Shown: positions 10,142-21,303 of the stretch, in pieces
Numbering within the stretch: the first letter of the stretch is position 1
How the letters are laid out: each line of letters starts with the position of its first letter
Assembly: GCA_944474755.1 (NCBI GenBank)
Contig: OX104112.1
Location: 82,597,756 to 82,661,755 of the forward strand
Direction of reading: 5' to 3'
Source of the DNA: Limnoperna fortunei
Lineage: Eukaryota; Mollusca; Bivalvia; Mytilida; Modiolidae
Length of the DNA stretch: 64,000 bases
Translations under genes and position numbers: made by a program
The notes under the pieces: generated by a model
The model's database searches: none
Seen by the model: only the letters and a program-made list of their open reading frames with translations
What the model was told of the DNA's origin: nothing

Positions 10142-11207
10142 TCTAATGTCTTCGGCGACTGTGACCTTGCAATTTGACGGAATTTCCTCAAAATTGATAG
10201 GCTTCTGATGCACATAATTCGAAACTAGTTTCCTTGAAATTAAATGCAAACATTTTACATTATTGTCTGGAATCGCAAAAATTTCTAACGCTTTTTGTCG
10301 ACTGTGACCTTGACCTATATGAGCGAATTTTTTAAAACAAATTACCGTTTAGTGCTCTAAATTTGTTTACTAATCGCATATTATCATACACGAAGTACCC
10401 AGTGTTTAGTGCCTTAAGCAGGTTATAATAAGGACAAATCAACATATTATGTAAGTATAAATACTAGTTTTTAGTATGGAAAATCGCCATGTCAAAACGA
10501 AAAATCCATCATATTTCAAAACGTTGAATATCTCGAGGAAATGATTGTTGAATTCAAAAGTACCCTTCTTGATCTACAAAAGGAGCAAAAGTTGAACCAT
10601 ATATGGTGAGTAGTTTAAATTCGTCAGACAAAAAACCCACACCTGCAAATACATTCACTTGTAGTATAATTCTATTTTGAAATTTTGAAATTCGCCTGTT
10701 ATTTTTTATCTTTGTTCAGAAATATACACATTTTTAATGCAGAAGCAAACAATTATAAGAATTACGTTTATATTCCAGTGTTCTTTTCATATATTTTAAA
10801 TACAAAAATAAATGTTTTATGTCAATTGTTTGTGAAAAACGTAATAGATGCTGCATTTATATGATCCCAACGCGTTACAACAGATAAACAATGTTGATAA
10901 CTGGCCACATTGTTACAAGATGTGCAAAAATTAACATCTGACCTTTTCCAGATTGACAGATTTTCTAGGGTTGGTAAATTAAATCAATAATTTCTATGTT
11001 GTGACTTGTACTTTTGTGAATAAACAGGTCTTACTTTTATTTCTATTCCCATGAACTTTGCATTTCCTATGTTTTCAGTTACTCTTTACCTAATAAATGA
11101 AAATAATTCGTTTGTTTTTTTAAATTATATGTTTTTTGTTACCTCATTATTACTGTACGAATTTTCCATGATTAACCTATGTCGGAATTCTTTCAGCGAA
11201 AATAGGT
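10142..11207. other. AT-rich stretch, nothing recognised
   Basis: Only weak matter is present. ACTGTGACCTTG occurs twice (about 10157 and 10301), a short echo of unknown origin. No gene or RNA is supported. Confidence 0.4.
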
Positions 11208-11300
11208 TTCTTACCCACCTGATATGTAAAAATATCCAATAGTTTCATTGACATCGGAGTGAACTTTTTGAATTATATCCCGTAAACCAAGTTTGGACGT
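11208..11300 (+). repeat. Dispersed family B, copy 2
   Basis: CTTACCCACCTGATATGTAA, AAATATCCAATAGTTTCATT, GAGTGAACTTTTTGAATTAT matches 9616-9700. No longer unit could be defined. Confidence 0.55.
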
Positions 11301-13163
11301 ACGAATGAAATAAAGGACGGACATGAGGATCCCTCTACCCCGTCGGGTATAATCAATCTCATGAATGCCTTTGTCTGTAATAAATACTTTGTTACAACTA
11401 CTTTACTTTAAAAAAACGCAAAGTTTATCTCTTATCGTTGAAACAATACCTAGCTATTGTAGGCGAATAGCTGAAAAAGGTAAATACCTCATAAAACATT
11501 GTTAGCAGGCCGGACTTTAACCAACCAGATCAATCAATAATACTTTAACTTTCATAGTTTTGTCTCCAAATTGAATTACCCTTATATATGAATAAACGAT
11601 AACACGACGGGTTTCGTCATTGATGTAGGGATACCTTAGTCTTCAAGAGCACCTGGTTGTTTTCCTTGTATTATAGGAGTGTTTTTATTGTAAGTTTTAA
11701 ATGTTCATTGTTTTTGTCTATCATTGCCTAATCCATGTTTTTTTTTATTATTGCAAAAATTGCACAAATGTTTAATTTTTTTACGTTATTTTATGTTTCA
11801 TTTAACAGAGGATACTTAAGTTAAATAACATTGGTAAAAATAAATCACTAAAAGACCAAAACTGTGTGCCATTTAAGAAATGAACATATCTATATCATTA
11901 AGAAGACATTTTCTTAGCTTTATTTTATTGAAGATTGAATTATTATTTGTCCCTAGAAATGGGTATATATTGGTAAGTTACAAGTATCTTGAACAGCATG
12001 ATAGTAGAATTGTAATTATACGCTGTACTGTAGCTGTCGACGGAAGATGTGTCCCGGTGTTACCAAGGGAGATTTGAACAAACACTGTTATTCGTCATTG
12101 AACTGGGATGAAAGGTGCCGATAACTCGGCTATAGAATGGTATACAATAGAAGAAATGTATCACATCCCACAAATTGTCTGGAGATATTTTATAGTGAAC
12201 ATTTTTAATACATCAGTACCACAGAGGTTTCTGTATATTGTAAGAAAGATATTAAGACCACAATAAATAGACTTTTTGAAATCGCTAGTGTTATTAAATC
12301 TGCTATTTTATATAAATAAATTCTATAAGGATTCCCAGAGAGCACTGAAATATGACAACGGATTAATCATGTCGATTTTTTAATAGATAGTTACACCAAG
12401 ATTTTAACTATAAAGCTAAGTAAATTTAATTTGAATATTACCGTATTCTGAATTAAATATTACAATTAAATGATCTACAGTTAATCTGGACAAGCTACTT
12501 TACCAACATTCACGACAAAGATGACTGCTGACAAGATTTAGTACAGTTTTAGGTTAGTCGCATTTTTCATTCTCGATAATGAATTGTGAAATAATGATGC
12601 ATCACGAAGTTAATCGTCCTGTAAATTCCCTTTGTTTATAAATGTGAATTTCATTGCTTTTTAATCCTGTTTTTGTATGTTATTGATGAAGATTAGCTTT
12701 CATGGATAGTTCTCGTTATTTTGTCTTGGAAACAGGAAATTTCTAATAAAAGACTGCAGCATGGAGAATTGTGGAGGGATTAAGAATAAAATATTATCAA
12801 TAAATTTGTGTTACAAAGGGTTGATCAAGTTAGTTTTATGAAATAAAAACTATATTGATTTGCTACATGCACTATGATATTTATATTGTCAGGTTATGAC
12901 GTATTACGCATAAGATAATAATAATAAAACTCGGAATAGTTCTCTAAAATTATTTGTAAAAAATACTTTCAGATTTATTTGATGCTTGCTGAATTTGACT
13001 GCACTGTCCATTTGCGAAGATGTATCAGTTATTTGATGTGTGTTTAAGAATCAAGTCAGTTTAATAAATTATATATTTATTATTATTACCTAATAGTATA
13101 TACTAAATACGTATTTTTTAGTTTTTACTATAATTTTGAAATCTTATTATAAGACTTTGCACC
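11301..13163. other. AT-rich stretch, nothing recognised
   Basis: No supported gene or repeat is seen. The 65-codon frame at 11880-12077 has no recognisable features. Confidence 0.4.
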
Positions 13164-13231
13164 GGGCAATAGAACGTCGGCGGGGAATTGCACGCGCGAT
13201 CTATTGCCCTGTAATTTTGTGATCTATTGCC
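13164..13231. repeat. GGGCAATAG / CTATTGCCC inverted motifs upstream of the ORF
   Basis: GGGCAATAG at 13164-13172 faces CTATTGCCC at 13201-13209, with a GC-rich spacer (CGTCGGCGGGGAATTGCACG). A second CTATTGCCC is at 13223-13231. The same word bounds the arms of the hairpin at 13829-14002. It may be a regulatory motif or the end of a small element. Confidence 0.6.
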
Positions 13232-13326
13232 CGCGACCTCTGTGACCTGATATTTGGTTCAATTTCGATTCATGAATATTTAGTAGGTTAAAACGCTCGA
13301 CTGATCAGACGATAATAAAAACAAAC

Positions 13327-13788
13327 ATGGCCACGTCTGGCAGGTTAGCACGACTTGATGATGATGATTTGGAACATTTATTGGACAATAAGGATTCAAA
13401 GAACACAAAAACTGCAATAAGAGCCTCTGTTAATATTCTTATGGAGTACTGTGACAGTGAAAACATTTTGTTTCCCGATTTGGAGCAGATTTCACCGCAA
13501 GATTTGTGTAGTCACCTGAGGTCCTTCTATGCTGCGGCTAGGAATAAAAAGGGGGAACTGTATTCAAAGAAGACCATGTCAATATGTCAAAACTTGGATT
13601 TTCTTTTGGATATATATAACTCTCAGTTACCATTGAATGAACTGGGCTCCATTATGTTTTCAAATGAGACGTTATTTATTGTTTGTTTTGTTCCTAGTTT
13701 CAGAAAAACAACTGTTACTGTTATCCCTCATTCTTCTTCAAAGCCAAAAAAGTTGCATTACAAAAAAAAAACAGAAATCAGGCAATAG
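13327..13788 (+). CDS. DUF3504/Crypton recombinase-like N-terminal exon (probable fragment)
   Basis: The frame starts at an ATG in good context (CAAACATGG) and encodes 153 residues. Residues 8-100 have real protein character: LDDDDLEHLLDNKDSKNTKT, then an ISPQDLCSHLRSFYAAARNK segment, then ELYSKKTMSICQNLDFLLD. From memory this order (LLDNKDSKNTK, then LCxxLxxFYxxARxKxGxxY, then a helix ending in LD) is the N-terminal part of DUF3504/Crypton-type tyrosine recombinase-like proteins. These are normally several hundred residues long and carry the catalytic Arg-His-Arg-Tyr residues further on. None of that catalytic part is present here. Similarity fades after about residue 105 (13640). A second coding-like run in another frame (about 13705-13817, ending SSIEKFADDNK) precedes a possible splice donor AAG/GTAATA at 13818. 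It may be exon 1 of a split gene, a truncated transposon gene or a domesticated fragment. The N-terminal family resemblance is fairly clear, but function is unproven. Confidence 0.55.
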   Translation: MATSGRLARLDDDDLEHLLDNKDSKNTKTAIRASVNILMEYCDSENILFPDLEQISPQDLCSHLRSFYAAARNKKGELYSKKTMSICQNLDFLLDIYNSQLPLNELGSIMFSNETLFIVCFVPSFRKTTVTVIPHSSSKPKKLHYKKKTEIRQ

Positions 13789-13828
13789 TTCAATAGAAAA
13801 GTTTGCAGATGACAATAAGGTAATAAAA

Positions 13829-14002
13829 CAGTTATTTAATGTGTATCTGGGCAATAGACCGGAAATTTTTCCCCTCGGTACTGGAAACAGCTCAAAATGT
13901 TCTATTGCCCTCAGCCGTTGGCTTCGGGCAATTTTGAGCTGTTTCCAGTACCTTGGGGAAAAATATTCCGGTCTATTGCCCAGATACACATTAAATAACT
14001 GT
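13829..14002. repeat. Long hairpin, about 70 bp arms, bounded by GGGCAATAG motifs
   Basis: Left arm 13829-13898 (CAGTTATTTAATGTGTATCT, GGGCAATAGACCGGAA, TACTGGAAACAGCTCAAAAT) is complementary to right arm 13931-14002 (ATTTTGAGCTGTTTCCAGTA, TATTCCGGTCTATTGCCC, AGATACACATTAAATAACTG). There are only a few changes near the CCCCTCGG/CCTTGGGG step. The 32 bp loop holds another CTATTGCCC. It lies directly after the coding-like frame and the candidate donor site, so if transcribed it would sit in an intron or 3' part. Confidence 0.85.
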
Positions 14003-14989
14003 ATACTAATATACTAAAAGAATCAAATAGAAGCACAGAGAGTACAGTAGTGCCTTGAGATTCTGTTAGTTTTAAAAATGTCATTTAAAGAAATGTTTAT
14101 CTCTCAAAGCCAGATCAGAATCAGAACCATTATTATGTTAGCTTCATATGACCATTTACAGTATCGTAGATGACACCATACAAAATACAAAAACACGATG
14201 TTACTGTAGAGACTTGATGGTGAAAGACCGAAAAAATAATATGATCAGACGATTGTCATTATCTGATTTGATAACTTCACAGAAATATAAGGAATGGAAA
14301 TTTAAAGGTTTCAGTTTTCGCTCATGTTTCACAGAAATGTCACTTCATGAAATCTTACAAAAAGTTTTGTCGCGTCGCGTCATTAAGTAGGAATTTTTAT
14401 TTACTAGTATAAATTCAGTTGGCTTGCATCAAATTCTGTGATTACAATAACGTTTTTAGTAATGATATTTAGAATCCTTATTTTCACTTTTGGTATTTTA
14501 AGATCCAACCTCTTCACTATCTTAAACGATTATTAATATGTATTCCAATTATAAATATCTATACTTAGAAAAATCTAAGAATTTAACGTTGGCCTCCCCT
14601 TGGTAGTCAGCGCTAAATTTGACAGTCAAATTGAAACTTTCACATCTGTTAATCTCTTCAGCCATATTCGCTACCGGTTATTGAAATTAAATATTAGTTA
14701 TAATTTCTGTCAAAAAAGATCACCTACTCAATCGTAGTAGCTTGTATTGTCGAAGATAATGCCGAACATCATAAAAGATCCCGAATTATGCTTTTTTCAA
14801 CTTTTATATATTTGTACTTAAAGTTTTTTCTTTAAGTAAAGCCCAAGTGATAATGCACATCGTATTTTAAATGTTACTTTTCAATCGTTTATGTTTGAAC
14901 TTATCGGATGTTAAAATCCGTATCTGTATAGTAAAAGCTATAAATTAATCAACGGGGAATAGTATGAACAGAAATTGTTCTTTTGTCTT
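14003..14989. other. AT-rich stretch, nothing recognised
   Basis: The 80-codon frame at 14148-14390 is the only sizeable one. It has no features I recognise. Confidence 0.4.
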
Positions 14990-15190
14990 GATAGATATAA
15001 TCCTTATATCTATAAACATGAAGGTGAAAACAAAATACGAACACATAAGAAATATAAAAGGTCCAAGAAACCGGCAAACTTGAGAACCAATTCAAAAATA
15101 CAGCAATGCTTCTGACTTGGTACAGGCATTTCAAACAAAATGATTGGTTAAACCAGTGTTCATGCATAACCCCCAGCATCAACAAGGAAA
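14990..15190 (-). repeat. Dispersed family A, copy 2 (inverted)
   Basis: AAGAAACCGGCAAACTTGAG, AACCAATTC, AATGCTTCTGACTTGGTACA, GGCATTTCAAACAAAATGAT, TGGTTAAACCAG is the reverse complement of the 9.4 kb and 51.8 kb copies. The 78-codon minus frame here is repeat-derived. Confidence 0.65.
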
Positions 15191-15844
15191 TGGTATATTT
15201 AGTAAAACATGTTAAACGCTCTATCGACTAGATTTTTCTTGCAACATGGGTTTATATGTCTATCCTGAAGAAATAAGTGATGTTTGCAAAATCAGTATAC
15301 TCACTGCAAGCTACTACATACCTGATTAAATGAGAAATATATACACCGTATACAGAAGAAGCTGGAATATTGCTGCAGCACTGAGAAGAATTTATAACTC
15401 TGAAATTAAATTGGTCCGGTTGGTCTTAAATTCTTCTTCTGAGATGACCGTTGACGTTATATTCGAGATAACAGTCTAAAATGGATCTATGTGAAGCATT
15501 TTCTGTGGTTTCTTTAATTTCCAGTATTGAATGATATACTAACGAAAGCCACTTAGCAAATTGATGGTTGTTAATTGAAAGGACTATGCGTTAATTTAAA
15601 TGAGCAGCTTATTGTACCTTCTTGTCTTTAATAAGACAATAAAAGAACTTAATTGTATAAGAATACAGGAACAAATCGTCAGGCAGTGGGGCACAGTTTG
15701 TATCTATTGAAATTACGATTACCATATGAAAAAAACCACATCCTACAAAAGTTACAAATATGTTGCCGATTATAATATTAAGTATACTATAAATCTGTTT
15801 CAGGATCTAGCATAATTGGCATTTTATTTGTTTTGTATAAAGAA
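15191..15844. other. AT-rich stretch between two family A copies, nothing recognised
   Basis: No gene or repeat could be assigned. Confidence 0.4.
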
Positions 15845-16520
15845 AAATAGCAACAACAAAAACGGACAACAAGAGTCAAAAGTCAAGTGACAATTACAAA
15901 TCCGGATAACGTCAAACATTTACAACGCAAAACAAAAACCAAAAAAAAAACCCACAAAAATAGAAAGTGTGTAACCCGAACCCAATAAAAAATAATTTGT
16001 GTACGTAGGTACTCTGAACGAGTAAGCAGTGCCTGCATCTCATTAGTCACACGTCGAGTTACTAATTGTCATGTCTAGGAATAAGTCAAATCCGGGAATA
16101 GGAAGGACTATCTATGACTCAGCGAAAATGTCTGTGATGGATTTACCATAAATGTCTGAGATGGATTTTACCATAACGATCAAATAAGTCATGGCGACGA
16201 CCATAACTTTTAAAGGGATAACATTAACATGTACAACAAACCCTTGTTTGAGTATCTTAGTAGTTAACAACAATGACTAGTCAAGAAAATCGGAATACCG
16301 TTTACAAGATATAGATGACGTATTGTTGTAACCTACAACAATTTTTTGAGTATATGTGAAGTGAAGGTAATAACAAAATACCGAACATTAAGAACAATCA
16401 ACAAATCAAATCCAAGAAACCGGAAACTCGAGAACCAACAACCAAACTTATAGCAACAAAAGCAATGGTCCTGATTGGTACAGGTATTTAAATAAATTGT
16501 AGGTTAAATCAGTTGTTATG
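15845..16520 (-). repeat. Dispersed family A, copy 3 (longer, inverted)
   Basis: The right part (CCAAGAAACCGGAAACTCGA, GAACCAACAACC, CAATGGTCCTGATTGGTACA, GGTATTTAAATAAATTG, GGTTAAATCAG) is a family A end. The left part has GGTACTCTGAACGAGTAAGC, AGTGCCTGCATCTC, CGTCGAGTTACTAATTGTCA and ATTTTACCATAACGATCAA. From memory these are the upstream part of the same mussel repeat. GGGATAACATTAACATGTACA follows. If this is right, the family is at least about 650 bp long. Coding capacity is destroyed or absent. Confidence 0.5.
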
Positions 16521-16619
16521 ACATGCCACCTCTTCCATTACTTTAGTGTGCTTGTGGTGTGTATATAAAAATGGTTGGATATCATACACCACTAGCAGCT
16601 GAAGAAAGTAATTACTTAT

Positions 16620-17010
16620 GTTCGAGTTGGCAGCGCTTAGAAGATCCTAGGAGTTCGTATCAATGATAGGATAAAGAATGAATACATCAGAAAGGCTCTG
16701 AACCAGACAGAAACAATAGTGCAACGAGTACATGAAAGATAACATCAATGGCTAGGACACGTGATACGGATGGATAAGACCAGGATAGCAGTTGTATTGC
16801 ACGGTAGAGTATATGGAGCAGCGAAAAGAGGACGCCCAAGAACAACATGGACGTCATCAACATTGGCAAGATACAACGTACAATGTAGGGATGCAAGCTT
16901 TAATCAGATATGCGCAAGAGAGAGTGGAGTGGCGTTTGTTGTCGACAAATGCAAGAGCCCTCGTCGATGATGTAGATTAGATGTTCAGAGATATGGCGAA
17001 GAAGAAGAAT
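16620..17010 (+). pseudogene. LINE retrotransposon 3' end (C-terminus of ORF2), degraded
   Basis: The frame reads RINDRIKNEYIRKALNQ, a stop TAA at 16740-16742, then HQWLGHVIRMDKTRIA and AAKRGRPRTTW. It then shifts frame near 16850 into a run ending QERVEWRLLSTNARALVDD and a stop near 16980. LRWxGHVxRM, then KRGRPRxxW, then RxxWRxL is the usual C-terminal signature of the ORF2 protein of many LINE clades, downstream of the reverse transcriptase domain. GAAGAAGAAGAAT and an A-rich stretch follow, which may be the 3' tail. At least one stop and one frameshift are present, and the reverse transcriptase domain is missing, as in 5'-truncated LINE copies. The clade cannot be fixed from this piece. 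Confidence 0.75.
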
Positions 17011-18268
17011 ATTTTAAAAAAAATGTAGAATTCACATATGATTGATATTTCTTCGCAATTAATTTCGGAGAATTTATGCTATCCTTAGTTTACCGTAGAC
17101 AACATTTTAGTCAACCGTATTTAAACAAATAATAATTTAATCAGATTTTTATTATTTTGCAAAAATAATAGATTTTGCAATAAATACAGAATTATAGAAC
17201 GAATTTGAAGATGATTACATGTCAAGCAAGTAGAAGTTTATTGTAACTTACTATAAATATTCTGGTGGTAAAATAACATTACCAATGGAGACATGTTAAA
17301 ACATTGAAAATTTGTATGACGATGAGTCGACACATTGGAGTCTATAAGGCTTGCGAGTGGTCGAGAAGAGCTGTTTTTTCAACCACTTGTCGACTCGACC
17401 ATATATTTTGAAAGTTTTATAGTGATGACCAAAATAGTTTAATCAAATTATAGAGTATTTTGTTTTCTTTAATTTCATTTTATGGAATGGAAAATTAATA
17501 GTTCCTGCCAACACATTGCTTTAAGATAGAACAAGTCTATGACGTTGCATTCTCGCTAATAAGTTTTAATTAACACTTCGCATTTTGATTGATTTTCTTC
17601 ATGAACAAGTTACCCATCAATTTAGGAAATTTCTCTCTCAAGTCCAATAATATGGATTTCAGAAAAGTTGGATCATTTGTTTAGAAAGGAAGCATCGATA
17701 AATCTTTTATAGAAATCTGTTGAAGTTAGACACCCATTATCAATTAAACTTAGCTATTTTGATGGCAGATCATCGAAAAATTTAAGGATAACATTCGTAA
17801 CTATTAATAGATGAAATTATTTTTCTTCAAGTAATTTATCTGGATTCCAAATGTTTCAAGAAAATGTCTTGTGAAAATTACTAATAAATCAACACAACTA
17901 TAAAATACAATACTGCTAGAAGCGAAGTTGCCGTTCAAAACAATTTCGTTTAATTTGCTTGGACAGCTTTTATTGCGGTTATTGTTTAGTATTTTTATAG
18001 CAGTTTTATCAGATATAACACTAAGAAAATATAAAAATCGCATAGGGTTGCATAGCATGTGCCTTAATAAATAAGGAATTGTTTACGATTTGTTGAAAGA
18101 ATGTTTTGAGTCTGTATAAATGTAGAAGGAGTTGATTACACAAAATAGGTACCGTCTTCTGCAAATGTTATGAAAAATGACTACGTTCCCATGTCTGGAA
18201 AGTTAGGCAATAATTCGTAGAATATTTCCATCATGACAGGAGCAAAACCTAAATACATGTGCAACCTC
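17011..18268. other. AT-rich stretch with a weak hairpin at 17321-17400
   Basis: GATGAGTCGACACATTGG near 17321 is partly complementary to CCACTTGTCGACTCGACC ending near 17400. Otherwise nothing is recognised. Confidence 0.4.
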
Positions 18269-18291
18269 CCCCCCCCCCCCAAAAAAAAAAT
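18269..18291. repeat. Poly-C/poly-A tract
   Basis: About 12 C followed by about 10 A. It is a homopolymer microsatellite. Confidence 0.9.
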
Positions 18292-19732
18292 AATGAATGT
18301 CGTGGTAACTTTACAAAAGTTCTTTGTGCTTTAAGTTATTTATAAGTAAAGGGCTTCCTAATTTCCGGTCGCTGGTAAACAATGTGTCTATAACAAGACC
18401 CAATATTCACGATTTAGAATGTGATTTGTCAGGTATTGTTCGCAATGAAATACTGCAAAATGAAATTCCGTTTTCATTGACCGGTTTGATATTTTGGCAC
18501 AAAAGCTTAGACATTGCATAAAAAGTGATTACAAGCGAACAATGCCCATTGAATTTAATAAATCTATGTACAATACAACAATATTACATCCCGTTGTCCT
18601 CTATGACTTTTTAAGACTGACGGAACAACTTTTCGGAATATACTAATGATTCATCTTGTTTACTTCAACAGTCATTGAAATACTGGACCGAAAAATATAC
18701 GCTGTCAATATAGTCCCGTCTTGATGGCATGTAATTTAATTATGGTTAGATTTATGGTAACGATAAATTCATCGAATGAAAATTATAGACAAGACTATTG
18801 GTCACATGGTAAAGACAATAAACAGCTTCTATCTCAAATTTTAGTAACTGCGTTATAATACATCAGTTAAAGAGTACATCGTGTTTATATGTTTATCATA
18901 TGTACGAATTATTTTCCAGTTAAAAGTATAATGTTTAGTAATTCTTTTATTAGAGATTAGATAACACAGCTCGAGGATATAAAACATATCATATGATACA
19001 TTAGCAGTGATATGTATTATGTTTGTTAACTTATTCAAGCAATAATTCTAAATTATAGGCTGAAATTGAGTGAAAATTCCACATTGCTTACAAAAACAGA
19101 CAAGTATGTCGTGTCTTTTATAAGGCGTCAAATTAATTACCAAACCAATGTGCTCCATAGTGACGAACTGTTGATAAACTGTTTGTTTTGATTGTTTTTG
19201 CAACAGGACAAGTCACGACATGCCTTTATTTTCATCACCTAACTACGTGTACCATTGTAGAGAGATGTGGAGCATGCAAATTCCAGTCAACAGGCACAGA
19301 AAAACCAGTCAAACACATACACACCGGACATAAATAGACGTTTCTTCAGAAATCTTTGTTTAAATGTGTCTCTTAGAAATCTTTGTACTATATGTTTCGC
19401 TATAAAAATCATTGTTTTGAATGCATCTTTTGGACATCTACATATTACTGTAACATTCCATGCAAAATATACCCATAAAAATAATCAATACATACATTTC
19501 CAAAGGACATTAAACATACAGATTTCAAAGGAAAACATTTAAGAAAGCTGCACTATTTTATGCGCATTTTTTAACGCCATATAATTATTTCCCAATTAAA
19601 TAAATGACAATGTTAGACAGCTATGCATAACGAATATGGGTCAATTAATTGAAGTGCATACCCAAGGCTTAATGAACAGTTCCAAGCTCTAGGTGGGCAT
19701 GCACAAATTTTTTAAACTTATTTACTTAAATA
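18292..19732. other. AT-rich stretch, nothing recognised
   Basis: No supported feature before the start of the Tc1-like element at 19733. Confidence 0.4.
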
Positions 19733-21079
19733 TACTCACTCAAAAAAAAGAAACGCAACATCGGATAATTGTTTTCAAATCCTTATTTTTAAAGGACAAA
19801 AAAACCTATAAATATTCAAATATATATACACAACATCATAAATACACCTTAATTAAAGGTTTCCAGGTAAAAGCATTTAAGTTCATCCACCCGTGAACGA
19901 CTGTAGTCGAAATCTGGAACACACTATGAATTACACATTGCTAAAAACAGGGTCAACTCGCAAATCATGGGTATCTTTTAACTCAGGCAATCGGTATAAA
20001 ACCCCACTATTTCTTTTCTTGACTGCATTAGTAAAATAAAATTCTGATGAGGTGACGCTAAGGTAAGATGCTGCTACCCGGAATATCGGACGAATCGAGG
20101 CCGGGGAATCACAGAATGTTCTTTCCAGAACGTACAATATTCATCGTGGCACAATTTCCGGCCTTTGGAGACGCTATCAGCAGCTTGGTACTACGACAGA
20201 TCGACTACGTTCAGGGCGTCCGCGTGTTACAACTCGGGCGCAGGGTCGTTACATTAGATTATTCCATCTACGAAACAAGACTATTGCTGCAATCGTCCCC
20301 GGGTTGCGCCGTATGTCACCACAGACAGTACGCAATCGGTTACGCTCTCATGGATTGCGAGCAAAAAGACCTTACGTCGGAGCAACACTGAGACCGTCGA
20401 GCAAGGGTTAGATGGTGTACTACCGTTCGTGCATGGAATTTACAGAACTGGAGAAAAGTGTTGTTCAGCGACGAGTCACGTTTTCAGCTTGAAAAGCGAG
20501 ATGGTCGCATACGAGTGTACAGGTTCCGAAATGAATTTTTCGCACAAAACTGTGTTGTAGAAGGAGACAATTTTGGCGGAGGCAGTGTTATGATGTGGGC
20601 CGCTATCTCTTACGCCAGGAACACACAGCTGGTACAAGGCAATCTAAACGGTGTTAGGTATAGAGACGAAATTATGCGGCCGCATGTGTTGCCCGTAATT
20701 GACATTCAAAGAGAAATTTTGCAACACGACAATGCCCGACCACATACAGCTCGTGTAACAGTAGATATTTTAGAGCAAAAGAATTTCAATGTGATCCGTT
20801 GGTTATCTTAACCCAATTGAACATCTGTGGGATGAACAGGATCGGCTCGTGCGCTAACGACAACCACCGCCACAAAATCTGCAACAATTAGAGCAGGCAC
20901 TTCAGTATGAGTGGCAAAGGATACCGCATGTTCTTACTCAACGTTTAATTGAATCCATGCCAAGAAGATTAAGGGCTGTGTTACAAGCAAATAGTGGGCA
21001 AAACAGATACTGACATTTTTTGCTTGATTTATTGACAATATACGACAAAATTTTATATTCCATGGTAAAAGAACACATG
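19733..21079 (+). mobile_element. Tc1-like transposon, 5' part with transposase pseudogene
   Basis: The element starts after a TA dinucleotide with TACTCACTCAAAAAAAAG, AAACGCAACATC. The matching inverse end (GATGTTGCG-like, T-run, TTGAGTGAGTA) is found only at 31008-31036. A broken transposase lies at 20046-21013. Its usual 3' untranslated part begins after the stop but is cut at 21079, where the GTCCG-rich inverted arm starts. The simplest reading is that one Tc1-like element spans 19733-21079 plus 30917-31036 (about 1.47 kb, the normal size of such elements) and was split by a later insertion. Confidence 0.8.
20046..21013 (+). pseudogene. Tc1-family transposase, inactivated (two frameshifts, internal stops)
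   Basis: Tc1/mariner transposases bind their inverted ends through an N-terminal helix-turn-helix and cut DNA with a DDE catalytic triad. Here the N-terminal frame reads GRIEAGESQNVLSRTYNIHR, GTISGLWRRYQQLG, GRPRVTTRAQGRYIRLFH and RRMSPQTVRNRLRSHGLRAK, with stops at 20064-20066 and 20409-20411. The frame then shifts by one near 20395. The second frame reads NWRKVLFSDESRFQ (first Asp at 20470-20472) through QHDNARPHTA (second Asp at 20728-20730). A further shift precedes LNPIEHLWDE (Glu at 20819-20821). The second Asp and Glu are 91 nt apart rather than the 105 nt of a DD34E arrangement, so about 14 nt are lost. A last stop is at 20855-20857, then PPPQNLQQLEQALQYEW to a natural TGA at 21011-21013. 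All three catalytic residues survive as codons, but the gene cannot encode a whole protein. Confidence 0.9.
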
Positions 21080-21303
21080 TGATACGATGCTTTATGTCCG
21101 ATATTTTCTTTTTGTCCGACGTCGCTTTTGGTCCGATAATTTTGCTTTTTGTCCGAACTTTTGCTTTTTGTCCGCCAACCTTTTATCCGATTAGCTTTTT
21201 GTCCGATATTTTTGCTTTTTGTCCGATTTTTTGCTTTTTGTCCGAAATTTTGTATCCGATTAGCTTTTTGCCCGATTGCTTTGCTTTTTGTCCGATATCA
21301 GTT
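21080..21303 (+). repeat. Left arm: GTCCG-rich minisatellite terminal repeat
   Basis: About twelve imperfect units of 15-20 bp built on CTTTTTGTCCGA(TA)TTTTG, with variants TATCCGATTAG and GTCCGCC. The order of variants matches the complement of 30688-30910 unit for unit, so the two arms are copies of one arm and not independently grown arrays. Confidence 0.9.
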
